Notes: generated from the letters alone by a model not told the origin. Counted from the first letter of the stretch, positions 1 through 8,040 are shown. The stretch: 37,190 nucleotides of DNA from Asaia bogorensis (GCA_943333505.2 CALQTN020000041.1:1-37190), one strand, 5' to 3'. A program made the numbers and translations.

Positions 1-90
1 GCCACCGCTGCGTCCTGGGTCCGTGGGCTTGCCCAGGCAGTGCGGTTCCATCTTCGCCCACTGGGCATCAGTCAATATAAAGCGTTCCAT
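1..90 (-). CDS. IS5-family transposase, N-terminal part, cut by window edge
   Basis: The minus strand from an ATG at 90-88 reads 30 open codons to the window edge, beginning MERFILTDAQWAKMEP and ending TDPGRSGG. This is the typical start of IS5-family (IS427/IS1031-like) transposases: an LTDAQW motif followed by a GRSGG motif before the helix-turn-helix. The catalytic DDE part lies outside the window. Upstream, between the ATG and the stop codon of the glutathione S-transferase gene at 145, the minus strand begins GGTCTGTTGAGATTGAGGG, which could be the terminal inverted repeat. The element would then abut the GST stop codon within a CTAG. The family call is by recognition and the exact IS end is inferred. 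Confidence 0.72.
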   Translation of the reverse strand, partial: MERFILTDAQWAKMEPHCLGKPTDPGRSGG

Positions 91-144
91 ACAAAGCTTG
101 AATCACACTCCAAGCCGCGCCGGAACCCTCAATCTCAACAGACC

Positions 145-750
145 CTAGGCCGCCCACGCGCGCTGCATCGCCGGGCGCGCATTCAGGCGCTGGATATAGG
201 CGGACACATTGGGAAGTGCGGAAATATCGGCCCCAAGCCGCGCGGCAACCGTGCAGGCATGCCCGGTCATGATGTCGGCGCCACTGAATTCGCCAGCGAG
301 GTAGTCGCGGCCGACAAGACCCGCATCAACCGCGGTCATCATGCGGGACAGCAGTTTCGTCGCACGATCGACATTGACCTGGTTGCGCCGGTCCGGCGGC
401 AGCAGGATGGTTTCGACGACGATGATGTTGACCGGTGGCATGATCATGCCCTCGGCGTAGTGGAGCCATTGCAGATAAGCGGGGAATTCGGATGACGCCA
501 CATCGGGTGCGAGGCGCCCGTTGCCATAGCGGGCGAGAACGTATTGCACGATGGCGCCGGATTCGAAGATCGTAACATGACCGTCTTCAAGCGCCGGGAC
601 CCGCCCCATCGGGTGGGTCTTGAGGTATTCCGGCGCGCGCATCTTGGCGTCGCCAAGTTTGAACTTCTCAATTTCGTAGGACAGGCCGAGTTCTTCCAGC
701 AGCCAAACGATGCGTACCGAACGGGTGTTGGGCGCGTGAAAGATTTTCAC
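145..750 (-). CDS. Glutathione S-transferase family protein
   Basis: 201 residues, a normal length for a cytosolic GST. The N-terminal thioredoxin-fold half (about 1-80) has the start MKIFHAPNTRSVRIVWLLEE, the cis-proline region GRVPALEDG and the glutathione-contacting FESGAIVQYV. The all-alpha C-terminal half contains the DYLAGEFSGADIM segment, the usual N-capping box of GST domain 2. The start is a GTG at 750-748 with AGGA eight bases upstream. It probably conjugates or reduces electrophiles with glutathione in the cytosol; the substrate cannot be read from sequence. A second GST-fold gene lies 66 bp upstream on the same strand, so the two may be co-transcribed. The TAG stop sits directly at the candidate end of the IS5 element, so the last residues may have been altered by the insertion. 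Confidence 0.9.
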   Translation of the reverse strand: MKIFHAPNTRSVRIVWLLEELGLSYEIEKFKLGDAKMRAPEYLKTHPMGRVPALEDGHVTIFESGAIVQYVLARYGNGRLAPDVASSEFPAYLQWLHYAEGMIMPPVNIIVVETILLPPDRRNQVNVDRATKLLSRMMTAVDAGLVGRDYLAGEFSGADIMTGHACTVAARLGADISALPNVSAYIQRLNARPAMQRAWAA

Positions 751-816
751 CAGTGTTTCCTAATTTCAGTTTCCCTAGCGGATATGTGTCGTCCGCCAGG
801 GGAAACTGTCAATCGA

Positions 817-1683
817 TCAGGTCGCGGGCGCGATTTTGTCCTGGGTGTTGGTGTCAAAATCGCTGGCATCATGGCGTTCGTGCAACTGGCTGGAAAGTTC
901 GCCGGTCGCGCGATTGACCATCCGGCCACGTTGCACCGCCGGGCGCAGCGCAATCGCGTCAGTCCAGCGCTGCACGTTCTTGTAACCGTCAACTTGCAGG
1001 AATTCACCCGCGCCATAAACAAGGCCCTTCGCCAGCGCGCCGTACCACGGCCACACCGCCATGTCGGCGATGGTGTAATCAGCACCGCCGAGATATTCGC
1101 TTTCGCCCAGACGACGGTCCAGCACATCCAACTGGCGCTTCACCTCCATCGCAAACCGGTCGATCGCGTATTCGATCTTGGTCGGCGCATAGGCGTAAAA
1201 ATGCCCAAAGCCGCCACCCAGATACGGCGCGCTGCCCATCTGCCAGAACAGCCACGACATGCATTCGGCGCGGGCGGCGGGCTCAGTCGGCAGGAAGGCG
1301 CCGAATTTTTCCGCCAGATGCACCAGGATGGCACCCGATTCGAAGATCCGGATCGGCGTCGGGCCGCTGCGGTCCATCAGCGCCGGGATTTTCGAGTTGG
1401 GGTTCACATCGACAAAGCCACTGCCGAACTGGTCGCCCTTGCCGATGCTGATCAGCCAGGCGTCGTATTCGGCGCCCTTGTGGCCGAGGGCGAGAAGTTC
1501 CTCAAACATCACCGTCACCTTCACGCCGTTGGGCGTGGCGAGCGAATAGAGTTGGAACGGATGCTTTCCGACCGGCAATTCCTTGTCATGGGTGGGGCCG
1601 GCAATCGGGCGGTTGATGCTGGCGAAACGGCCGCCATTTTCCTTATTCCAGGTCCAGATCGCGGGTGGGGTGTATTCGGTCAC
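817..1683 (-). CDS. yghU: YghU-type glutathione-dependent disulfide-bond oxidoreductase
   Basis: 288 residues from a GTG at 1683-1681, preceded by GGAG at an eight-base spacing; E. coli YghU has the same length. A longer open frame to 1842 exists, but family members begin around the segment YTPPAIWTWNKENGG. Conserved stretches are INRPIAGPTHDKELPVGKHP, LYSLATPNGVKVTVMFEE, VNPNSKIPALMD and FESGAILVHLAEKFG in the thioredoxin-fold half. The all-alpha half has FGHFYAYAPTKIEYAIDRF and a C-terminus ending QLHERHDASDFDTNTQDK, which is diagnostic of YghU. Family members bind two glutathione molecules and reduce disulfides or hydroperoxides in the cytosol. The gene is followed by the second GST gene. 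Confidence 0.93.
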   Translation of the reverse strand: MTEYTPPAIWTWNKENGGRFASINRPIAGPTHDKELPVGKHPFQLYSLATPNGVKVTVMFEELLALGHKGAEYDAWLISIGKGDQFGSGFVDVNPNSKIPALMDRSGPTPIRIFESGAILVHLAEKFGAFLPTEPAARAECMSWLFWQMGSAPYLGGGFGHFYAYAPTKIEYAIDRFAMEVKRQLDVLDRRLGESEYLGGADYTIADMAVWPWYGALAKGLVYGAGEFLQVDGYKNVQRWTDAIALRPAVQRGRMVNRATGELSSQLHERHDASDFDTNTQDKIAPAT

Positions 1684-1990
1684 AATGGAAACTCCCGATG
1701 GTTTAAGCGAGTATTTCGGGATGATCGGCGACAAATCAATGTCTGGCGAAGCAGGGGTGATGCGATGGCGGCCATCGGAGGGCGGGCGCGGGCATTCGCC
1801 GAAAATGGTCAACATCCCGCATGCCCTGTTTGACAGCCGCACCGGGCGCGAGCCACGCTACCATATTAGCATTGATGAGCTGCCGGACTGGGCCTATGCC
1901 GGCGCAAGCCTCGGGCCGCTCAAGGGATACCCCGGCGTGGTGTGGCATCGCCCACGCAAACCAAAGACATCAGAACAGGATTGATCAGGC
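1684..1990. promoter_or_regulatory. Divergent intergenic region between yghU and the aldo/keto reductase
   Basis: About 307 bp separate the GTG of yghU (minus) from the ATG of the aldo/keto reductase (plus), so it should hold two divergent promoters. I see no convincing -35/-10 pair. A 59-codon plus-strand frame (1805-1984, start MVNIPHALFD) ends six bases before the reductase start, but it lacks a good ribosome binding site and recognisable similarity, so I do not call it a gene. Confidence 0.4.
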
Positions 1991-2962
1991 ATGGAATACA
2001 CGACCCTCGGCCGCACCGGCTTGCGTGTGAGCGTGGCAGGACTTGGCTGCGGCGGCTTCAGCCGGCTGGGCATTTCAACCGGCAAGACGCCGGCCGAAGC
2101 AGTGGCGCTGGTCCGGCTCGGCATTGATTGCGGGATCAACCTGATCGACACCGCCGCGCAATATGGCACCGAGGAAATCGTCGGTCAGGCGATCCGCGAC
2201 GTCCCGCGGGACAGCGTGGTGGTGGCCACCAAGTTCATGCCGATTGTGGGCGATGTCGCCCAAACACCCGCACAGCTGATCGCCGGGCTGGAGGCGTCTT
2301 TGCGCCTGCTGGGCACCGACTATGTCGATATTTTCCAGCTTCACGGCGTGGCGCCGGGCCAGTACGACCTTGCGATGTCGCTGGTGCCGGCAATGCAGAA
2401 GGCGCGCGACCAGGGCAAGATCCGCTTCCTCGGGATCACGGAATCGGGCGGCGGAGACCAGACGCATGGGGTTTTACGACAAGCCACTGCAGACGGCGTA
2501 TGGGACGTGGTGATGGTCGCATTCAACATGCTGCATCGAACTGCGAGCGACACTTTGTTCCCGCATACCCAGGCGCAGGGCGTTGGCACACTGGTGATGC
2601 ATGCCGTTCGCAGCATTTTCGCGCGGCCCGATTTCCTTGCCGCCAGCATTCGTGAACGCGCAGCCGCCGGCGAGATCCCGGCCGAGTTGTTGGCAAGCGA
2701 TGCGCCGCTCGACTTCCTGGTTCACCCAGGCGGCGCCGCGAGCCTGACCGAAGCCGCTTATCGCTTCGCCCGACACGCCGCCGGGGTCGACGTGGTGCTG
2801 TTCGGCACCGGCAGCGCCGAACATCTGCGCGCCAATGTTGCCGCCTTGTCCCAGCCCGCGTTGCCACCCGCCGATCTGGCGCGGTTTTTCGCACTGTTCG
2901 GCAAGGTCAGCGGGCTGGGGCTGGAAAGCCCACCCAGCGCCAAACCCGCACCCGCCCAATAG
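1991..2962 (+). CDS. Aldo/keto reductase
   Basis: 323 residues. The N-terminus MEYTTLGRTGLRVSVAGLGCGG is the typical beta-hairpin entry of the AKR barrel. The catalytic tetrad can be placed: Asp in LIDTAAQYGTEE with Tyr four residues on, Lys in VVATKF, and His in DIFQLHG. It probably reduces carbonyls with NAD(P)H in the cytosol; the closest family type is the YajO/galactose-dehydrogenase-like AKR group, by general resemblance only. The stop is nine bases before the M20 hydrolase ATG, so the two genes form a small plus-strand operon. Confidence 0.9.
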   Translation: MEYTTLGRTGLRVSVAGLGCGGFSRLGISTGKTPAEAVALVRLGIDCGINLIDTAAQYGTEEIVGQAIRDVPRDSVVVATKFMPIVGDVAQTPAQLIAGLEASLRLLGTDYVDIFQLHGVAPGQYDLAMSLVPAMQKARDQGKIRFLGITESGGGDQTHGVLRQATADGVWDVVMVAFNMLHRTASDTLFPHTQAQGVGTLVMHAVRSIFARPDFLAASIRERAAAGEIPAELLASDAPLDFLVHPGGAASLTEAAYRFARHAAGVDVVLFGTGSAEHLRANVAALSQPALPPADLARFFALFGKVSGLGLESPPSAKPAPAQ

Positions 2963-2971
2963 GAGCCCGCC

Positions 2972-4144
2972 ATGGCCGTCATCGACCGCATCGCCGCATT
3001 CCACCCCGAGATGACGGCGTGGCGGCGCGACTTCCACGCCCATCCCGAAATCGGCTTTGAGGAAGTGCGCACCAGCGCCATCGTCGCCGAAAAGCTGCGA
3101 TCCTGGGGGATTGAGGTCGTGGAAGGCTTCGGCATCACCGGGCTGGTCGGGGTGATCCAGGGGCGGCCGGGCAATCGCAAGATCGGGCTCCGTGCCGATA
3201 TGGACGCGCTGCCGATGCCGGAGTTGAACGACTTCGCGCATCGCAGCACCAATACCAATCGGATGCATGCGTGCGGGCATGACGGGCACACCACCATGCT
3301 GCTGGGCGCGGCGCGCTACCTCGCCGAAACCCGCAATTTCTCCGGGACCGTGCATCTGATTTTCCAACCCGCCGAAGAAGGGCTGACCGGGGCTGCGGCA
3401 ATGCTGCGCGACGGGTTATTCGCGAAATATCCGTGCGATCAGGTTTATGGAATCCACAACGCGCCGAATTTGCCGCTCGGCACTGCGGCCATCCGGTCCG
3501 GCACGGTGCTGGCGGCGGTGGATTATTTCACCATCACCCTGAAGGGCCGCAGCAGCCACGCGGCATCCCCGCATCACGGCCTCGATCCGCTGCCCTGTGC
3601 GGTGCAGGTCTATAGCGCGCTGCAAAATCTGGTCAGCCGGCGGATGGACCCGCAAGACACGGTGGTGCTGTCGATCGGCATGTTCAACGCCGGCACCTCG
3701 CAGATTGTTATCCCCGAAACCGTCGAAATGCGCGGCACCATCCGCACCTTGAAGGCCGGGGTGCGCAAGGCGATGGATGATCTGTTCCACCAGACCGTGC
3801 GCGGCCTGGCTGCGGCGCATGGGGTGGAACTGATTTTGGACTACGCGCGGTCCTACCCACCGACGATCAACACAGCCGAGGAAGCGTCCGCCTTCGAGGC
3901 GGCCGCGCGCGATGTGGTGGGCGACGCGCTGATCAAGACCGACCTGCCAGCACTGACCGCCGGCGAGGATTTTGCCTACTACCTGGAAAAAGCCCCCGGC
4001 GCCTTCATGCTGCTGGGGCAGGCAACCCCGGAACACGGCAATGTTCCGGTGCATAATGGCCGGTACGACTTCAACGACGACTTGCTGCCAATCGGCGCGA
4101 GTTGCTTCGCGCGACTGGTCGAACAACAGCTTGGCGCCTTTTAG
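2972..4144 (+). CDS. M20 family amidohydrolase (hippurate/N-acyl-amino acid hydrolase type)
   Basis: 390 residues, the normal length of M20D peptidases. Metal ligands are visible in HACGHDGHTTMLLGA (Cys101, His103), in QPAEEG (Glu135/Glu136, the second being the usual catalytic or bridging pair) and in the conserved YGIHNAPNLPLG. The lid/dimerisation domain follows (about 180-290), beginning after ITLKGRSSHAASPHHGLDP. The enzyme should cleave the amide bond of N-acyl amino acids such as hippurate or N-acetyl amino acids using two metal ions, in the cytosol. It follows the aldo/keto reductase by nine bases. Its TAG stop codon is also the first three bases of the palindromic repeat at 4142. Confidence 0.92.
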   Translation: MAVIDRIAAFHPEMTAWRRDFHAHPEIGFEEVRTSAIVAEKLRSWGIEVVEGFGITGLVGVIQGRPGNRKIGLRADMDALPMPELNDFAHRSTNTNRMHACGHDGHTTMLLGAARYLAETRNFSGTVHLIFQPAEEGLTGAAAMLRDGLFAKYPCDQVYGIHNAPNLPLGTAAIRSGTVLAAVDYFTITLKGRSSHAASPHHGLDPLPCAVQVYSALQNLVSRRMDPQDTVVLSIGMFNAGTSQIVIPETVEMRGTIRTLKAGVRKAMDDLFHQTVRGLAAAHGVELILDYARSYPPTINTAEEASAFEAAARDVVGDALIKTDLPALTAGEDFAYYLEKAPGAFMLLGQATPEHGNVPVHNGRYDFNDDLLPIGASCFARLVEQQLGAF

Positions 4145-4195
4145 AGCATGATGACCGCTGATAGGCGCGGTCATCATGCTCTAATACCAACCGCC

Positions 4196-4774
4196 CTAAC
4201 CATTGACCGATGCCCAGTCCCTTTTTCCGATTGATTGAATGCGTTCCGGATCATCGACCATGAACTTCCAGGCTTTCGCACATGCGAGGACGATATCGTC
4301 ATAGGTGTTCCACACCAAGTTGCAGAGTTTGTTTGTGCGCAGATAGGCCCAGACGTTCTCCATTGGGTTGAGTTCTGGCGCATAGGGCGGCAAGTGCAGC
4401 AGTGCGATGTTGTCCGGGACAATCAATGCTCCACCGGTTTGATGCCATCCGGCGCCATCGAGTATAAGCAGCGCGATCGCGCCAGCGCTGACCTGGGCGC
4501 TGATTTCTTGGAGATGTTCATTCATGGCTTCGGTATTGACCGCCGGCATGATGATGGCGGCGCCGACGCCGCGCGCGGGACAGATGGCGCCGAACAGGTG
4601 AACGCTGTCGTGGCGGTTGTCGCGCACCATCGCCGGGCGATCCCCGATCGTTGCCCAGATATAGGCGTGGGTGCCCTTTTGGCCTACCCGGGCTTCATCG
4701 GCGAACCACACCTCGACGGGTTTACCAGCGCCGGCGGCCGGCAAGACATCCCTTACCAGGTCAGCGAAGTTTTT
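4196..4774 (-). CDS. IS630 transposase, ORF B (DDE catalytic half, -1 frame)
   Basis: Catalytic half of the IS630 transposase, entered by a -1 shift on the seven-A run at 4770-4776. The DDE triad is intact: Asp in VEVWFADEARVG, Asp in ALLILDGAGWH and Glu in LNPMENVWAYLR. The C-terminus KRDWASVNG is family-typical. With the frameshift the full product would be about 356 residues, a normal IS630 size. No ribosome binding site suits an independent start. The shift may be programmed (some IS630 members use one) or a decay mutation; the intact triad and intact ends favour a working element. Confidence 0.85.
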   Translation of the reverse strand, partial: KNFADLVRDVLPAAGAGKPVEVWFADEARVGQKGTHAYIWATIGDRPAMVRDNRHDSVHLFGAICPARGVGAAIIMPAVNTEAMNEHLQEISAQVSAGAIALLILDGAGWHQTGGALIVPDNIALLHLPPYAPELNPMENVWAYLRTNKLCNLVWNTYDDIVLACAKAWKFMVDDPERIQSIGKRDWASVNG

Positions 4775-5265
4775 TTAAAAGCCTGCTGGGCGGCTTCGTC
4801 TTTCTTTGGATGAAAGGGGCGTGGTTGCAGCCGCGTCAGACCGAGCTTGCGCAACCACTTGCCGATCGTACGTTCCGAAACCGTGACCGCGAACCGGTCC
4901 GCCACCTCGTCACGCAGATCAACACAGCGCCAGCGCACCACGTTGTGCTTTTCAGCGTCAGGGCCTTTGAGCACCAGCGCCCTCAATTCGGCCATCTGGT
5001 CATCGTTCAAGCCAGCAGGATGTCCACCGGCTCGGATCGTGCGAAGGCCGGGCACGCCGGCGGCGTTGTAGCGATGCACCCAGTCCCGCAACGTCTGCCG
5101 ATCCATCCCCGCAAGCGACGCAGCCTCCTCGCGTCGGTGCCCTTCCAGGATCAGCGCCAGGGCCAACAAACGGCGAACCTGGCCACCATCCGAGCTTTTC
5201 GCGGCAAGACCCCGCAAAGCCGATGCTGAGTGCTCCATACGCGTGATCTTAACCGCAGATGGCAT
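4753..5265 (-). CDS. IS630 transposase, ORF A (helix-turn-helix half)
   Basis: 170 residues from an ATG at 5265-5263 behind a strong AGGAGG five bases upstream. The DNA-binding helices include RRLLALALILEGHRREEAAS followed by the recognition helix DRQTLRDWVHRYNAAG and the linker VPGLRTIRAGGHPAGL. A second winged-helix segment, SERTIGKWLRKLGLTRL, precedes the RPFHPKKDE linker. The reading phase ends soon after a run of seven A residues (minus strand, 4776-4770). A -1 shift there gives KKNFADLVRDVLP and continues straight into the DDE half. Confidence 0.88.
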   Translation of the reverse strand: MPSAVKITRMEHSASALRGLAAKSSDGGQVRRLLALALILEGHRREEAASLAGMDRQTLRDWVHRYNAAGVPGLRTIRAGGHPAGLNDDQMAELRALVLKGPDAEKHNVVRWRCVDLRDEVADRFAVTVSERTIGKWLRKLGLTRLQPRPFHPKKDEAAQQAFKKTSLTW

Positions 5266-5445
5266 CAAAACCTCCTTTACAGCGAAGCGCTGAAAGGAGG
5301 TATCGAATCAATGTTTAGCCGATCTGCATAGTCCGGCATGAGTCGAGAGTGCCGACGGTTGGTATAACTCTTTGTTTGATCGCGTGATTCAGACCTCCGC
5401 GTGATTCCACCTACGGTCATCACGCTCCAGGCCAGCTAACGGAAA

Positions 5446-7266
5446 TTATCGGTGCGCATAGCTCAGCGCCTGGGCTGTGCGCTGGGTCGCAAGTTGCACC
5501 GTCGCCGGGCTGCGCAAGGCTGCGAGGCTGACATCGCCATCGCTCGGGCGATGCAGGGCCTTGATGCGATCCGCCCCGCGCAGAATTGAAGATAGATCGG
5601 CGTTGGGATCGATCAGGCTGTTCCACATTTCCACCAGGCGTTGCACTTGGCGCCCGCGTTGCGGGTCGCGGGTGCTGCTGTCGAACTGTGTGGCGGCCAC
5701 CGGGGTAATCAGGATCAGCACCGATTCCTGCCGTTCCAATTGGCTGCGTCGGCTGAATAGCAGGTTGATCCCGGGGATTTCTCCCAAGCCTGGAACGCGT
5801 GAACGTTGTGCGTCCAGGACGTTTTCCGACAACCCGCTCAGCACCAGGGTCTGGCCGAATTGCACTTCGGCCGTGGCGGACACCGATTGCTTGAAGGTGG
5901 TCAGCGATTGCTGGAACGTGCCGGCTGCTTCCTGCGACAGGAATGACCGCCCGGCGGCGACGCGGAAAATGGTTTTGTCGGGCGTGATCCGTTCCGGCGT
6001 GACCCGCAGATTGACCCCGATATCAATCGGCTGCAGCGACCCAAGATTAACCCCGCTGACCTGGACGCTGATGGTCCGCCCGGCAAAAAATTCCGACTCG
6101 CGGCCGATATAACCGGTGAGCGTCGGGCGCGCGAGCACCTGATAACGACGGCCGGCTTCATTGAAAATGTTGAGGTTGTAGTTGATCGTCGGGACCGACA
6201 GCACCGAGGTTACAGTGCGCAGAAAGCTCGACCCGCCAGCGCCTGACCCACTGCGATCCAGGCTGCGGTTTTCGTAGCCGTATTGCAGTTGCAGCCCATC
6301 GAGCAGGTTGAGGCCGATCGCTTCGGTTGTCTGATCCGAGTTGAGGATAATCGTTACCTCAATCATCACCTGGTTGGCGCCTTCGGCGTTTTGTTGCAGT
6401 GGTGCCACCGGTTCGCGATTGGACGGGGTGGTGATGCTGTTGGACCCGCTGAACAATGATGCCGCGGTCGAACCGGCGAACGGGTCGCTATCGCCAAAAA
6501 TCGCGCTCATGAAGCCCGCCGCAGCAAGTCGGGTGGGACGCGGTTCGTTGCGGGTCGGCTGTTCGGTGGGCTCGGCAAAGAACAAGGCGCTGCGGTGCAA
6601 TTCGCCAATGCGCCGCCGCATATAGTCCTGTTCGGCCCGATCATCGGATAGCACGGCGAGCGCCCGCATGCCTTCCTCAACCTTAGGGGTATCGGCGCGG
6701 GCGGCAGCGATCAGGGTGGCAAGGCGGACCGGCGCGCGGTCTTTGCTGGCAAGCGCGCGGGCACGGTCGGCAGCTGGTTGGGCGACGCTTAGATCCCCAG
6801 TCATGTAAGCCGCCGATGCCAAACCAAGAAATGGCTCGGGCCGGTCGGGTTCCCCAGCTGCCGCGACCGCGAACGCTTCCATGGCGGCAGGCGCGTTACG
6901 CCGCTCGAGATGCAGCACGCCCTGGAAATAATGTGCCCAGGCGTTGGTGGGGGCGAAACGTACGGCGGATTGGTAACCGACCTGGGCAAGTTCGCCAGCG
7001 GCTGCGTCCCCGCTACCGGCATCGAGGTGGTAGGACAGACCCTGCAGGAAATGCAGGTCGCCGTTACGGGGGTCGTCGCGCAGTGCGCCGGCGATGCGGG
7101 TGCGGACATCGGAGCGGTCGGTGGCGGCAAATTGGCGGGGCAGGTCGGAGAGGCTGGTTTGTCCCATCGACGCGGAAGTGAAGCTGGTGGGGCTGTCTGC
7201 GGCACAGGCAGACAGCAGCAAAAGCCCGACAGCCGCGAGCCGCCGGGCGGGATATAGGTGGGGCAT
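5446..7266 (-). CDS. Lipoprotein with N-terminal TPRs and C-terminal secretin domain
   Basis: 606 residues from an ATG at 7266-7264 with AGGA seven bases upstream; a longer frame to 7404 lacks a better start. Residues 1-21 form a lipoprotein signal ending LLLLSAC, with Cys21 as lipidation site. Residues about 55-215 are helical TPR-like repeats (AWAHYFQGVLHLERRNAPAA and similar), followed by a Ser/Asn-rich linker. Residues about 298-522 form a secretin core: MIEVTIILNS, the central GYIGRESEF stretch, and the hallmark VPGLGEIPGINLLF ending in ESVLILITP. Secretins form outer-membrane gates in type II/III secretion, type IV pili and Tad systems. None of their other genes is nearby. The only likely partner is the exported protein gene just upstream. 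Fusion of TPRs to a secretin may replace a separate pilotin/TPR lipoprotein; that is inference. Confidence 0.87.
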   Translation of the reverse strand: MPHLYPARRLAAVGLLLLSACAADSPTSFTSASMGQTSLSDLPRQFAATDRSDVRTRIAGALRDDPRNGDLHFLQGLSYHLDAGSGDAAAGELAQVGYQSAVRFAPTNAWAHYFQGVLHLERRNAPAAMEAFAVAAAGEPDRPEPFLGLASAAYMTGDLSVAQPAADRARALASKDRAPVRLATLIAAARADTPKVEEGMRALAVLSDDRAEQDYMRRRIGELHRSALFFAEPTEQPTRNEPRPTRLAAAGFMSAIFGDSDPFAGSTAASLFSGSNSITTPSNREPVAPLQQNAEGANQVMIEVTIILNSDQTTEAIGLNLLDGLQLQYGYENRSLDRSGSGAGGSSFLRTVTSVLSVPTINYNLNIFNEAGRRYQVLARPTLTGYIGRESEFFAGRTISVQVSGVNLGSLQPIDIGVNLRVTPERITPDKTIFRVAAGRSFLSQEAAGTFQQSLTTFKQSVSATAEVQFGQTLVLSGLSENVLDAQRSRVPGLGEIPGINLLFSRRSQLERQESVLILITPVAATQFDSSTRDPQRGRQVQRLVEMWNSLIDPNADLSSILRGADRIKALHRPSDGDVSLAALRSPATVQLATQRTAQALSYAHR

Positions 7267-7368
7267 TATTTCCTGTCGCTCATCGAATGTTTGAAGCTGG
7301 CATCTTTGCGCCTGCTGGCGCTTCGTCACGTTCAAATTGGCTCGCGGCAGGTCTCGGACCGACTGAAC

Positions 7369-7394
7369 CGGTCGGGCATGGGGATGCCCGACCG
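7369..7394 (-). terminator. Strong hairpin between the exported-protein and secretin genes
   Basis: Perfect 11-bp stem CGGTCGGGCAT / ATGCCCGACCG with a GGGG loop, in the 147-bp gap between the exported-protein stop (7414) and the secretin start (7266). No U-run follows on the minus strand, so it is more likely a partial terminator or RNA-stability element than a full intrinsic terminator. It could give more upstream protein than secretin. Confidence 0.5.
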
Positions 7395-7413
7395 TCCGCG
7401 CCACCTGCGCAGG

Positions 7414-8040
7414 TCAGGTTTTTCTGCTGCCCATGCAATGCCGGTTGTTGGCTGACTCGAAGCTCGAGCAACTGCCGCCGCCCGTCCGGCACAACCCATA
7501 GGCAATGTAGAACACGACCGAACAACCAGTTCCTGCCTGGGCGGAGCTGATCGGATTGAACTGCGCGAGGAAATTGCGGACAGCACTGGCTTGCGGCAGG
7601 CCCAAAACGCGCCGGCGGGCGGCCAGATCGTCATTGATATAGCGATCCGCGTTTTCCATCACGGCAAGCGGGCCGCCTGCCCGATCGACCATCTGCACCA
7701 AGGCGGGGGAAATCTGATCCTTGGTTGCCTGGGCCCGCAAGCCGGCATCGAATTCCGCGACCTTGCCGGTTTTGCGGACATTAGTGGCCAGCGCCTTGGC
7801 ATCGGCTTTCAGTGGGGCGACAACCTGCTCCAGCTGGCGCAAAGCAGCGGTTGCATTGGTTCGGTTGGCCGCCGACATCGTGGTCGGGGTTTCGGTTTCA
7901 AACTTGTTCAGCGCATCGATCGCAATGGATGCGCGTCCGGTCGGCGTATTCTGGGCGGCTGCTGGCTGGACTGTCACTATTGACGCAAGACTAAGCAAGC
8001 CCGCAATCAACAGTAATGCGCGTGAACGGCTGACGGACAT
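7414..8040 (-). CDS. Small exported protein with four-cysteine C-terminus, unknown function
   Basis: 208 residues from an ATG at 8040-8038; GGGA lies eight bases upstream. The first 30 residues form a Sec signal peptide (SRSRALLLIAGLLSLASIV, cleavage expected after PAAA). The mature part has an Ala-rich helical region (about 35-165) and then a tail with Cys173, Cys184, Cys191 and Cys202 in a Gly/Ser-rich setting, suggesting two disulfides in the periplasm or outside the cell. I do not recognise the family. It precedes the secretin lipoprotein on the same strand, so it may be a partner, pilotin or substrate of that secretin; this is inference from position only. Confidence 0.7.
   Translation of the reverse strand: MSVSRSRALLLIAGLLSLASIVTVQPAAAQNTPTGRASIAIDALNKFETETPTTMSAANRTNATAALRQLEQVVAPLKADAKALATNVRKTGKVAEFDAGLRAQATKDQISPALVQMVDRAGGPLAVMENADRYINDDLAARRRVLGLPQASAVRNFLAQFNPISSAQAGTGCSVVFYIAYGLCRTGGGSCSSFESANNRHCMGSRKT

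Larger units (their letters stand above)
4184..5364 (-). mobile_element. IS630-family insertion sequence
   Basis: About 1.18 kb. The left end reads TACCAACCG from 4185 and the right end reads CGGTTGGTA up to 5364, a 9-bp perfect terminal inverted repeat. The flanks are TA(A) on both sides, as expected for the TA target duplication of IS630-family elements; TA or TAA cannot be distinguished because the target reads CTCTAACTC. The transposase is on the minus strand in two overlapping phases. The intact copy of the surrounding repeat at 23137 shows the empty site. Confidence 0.93.
4142..5429. repeat. Dispersed palindromic repeat, copy 1, split by an IS630 element
   Basis: The left part (4142-4183) is a perfect inverted repeat with 17-bp arms, TAGAGCATGATGACCGC and its complement, around the 8-base loop tgataggc. 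The right part (5365-5429) begins with TAACTCTTTGTTTGATCGCG and ends CGGTCATCACGCTCCA. Joining the parts reproduces the uninterrupted 105-bp copy at 23137-23241 almost base for base. The IS630 element therefore inserted at the TA in the middle of a pre-existing repeat. The opening TAG is the stop codon of the M20 gene. Confidence 0.9.

Noticed and set aside
544-1833. Long plus-strand open frame of 429 codons across the two GST-type genes
   Set aside because: It is antisense to two clearly conserved GST-fold genes, has His/Arg/Gln-rich composition and no recognisable motif; it is a shadow of high-GC coding DNA.
1805-1984. Possible 59-codon gene before the aldo/keto reductase
   Set aside because: No convincing ribosome binding site, no recognisable family, and it fills what should be a divergent promoter region.
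7369-7394. Full intrinsic terminator between the exported protein and the secretin
   Set aside because: The stem is strong but no U-run follows, so I keep it only as a possible partial terminator or stability hairpin.
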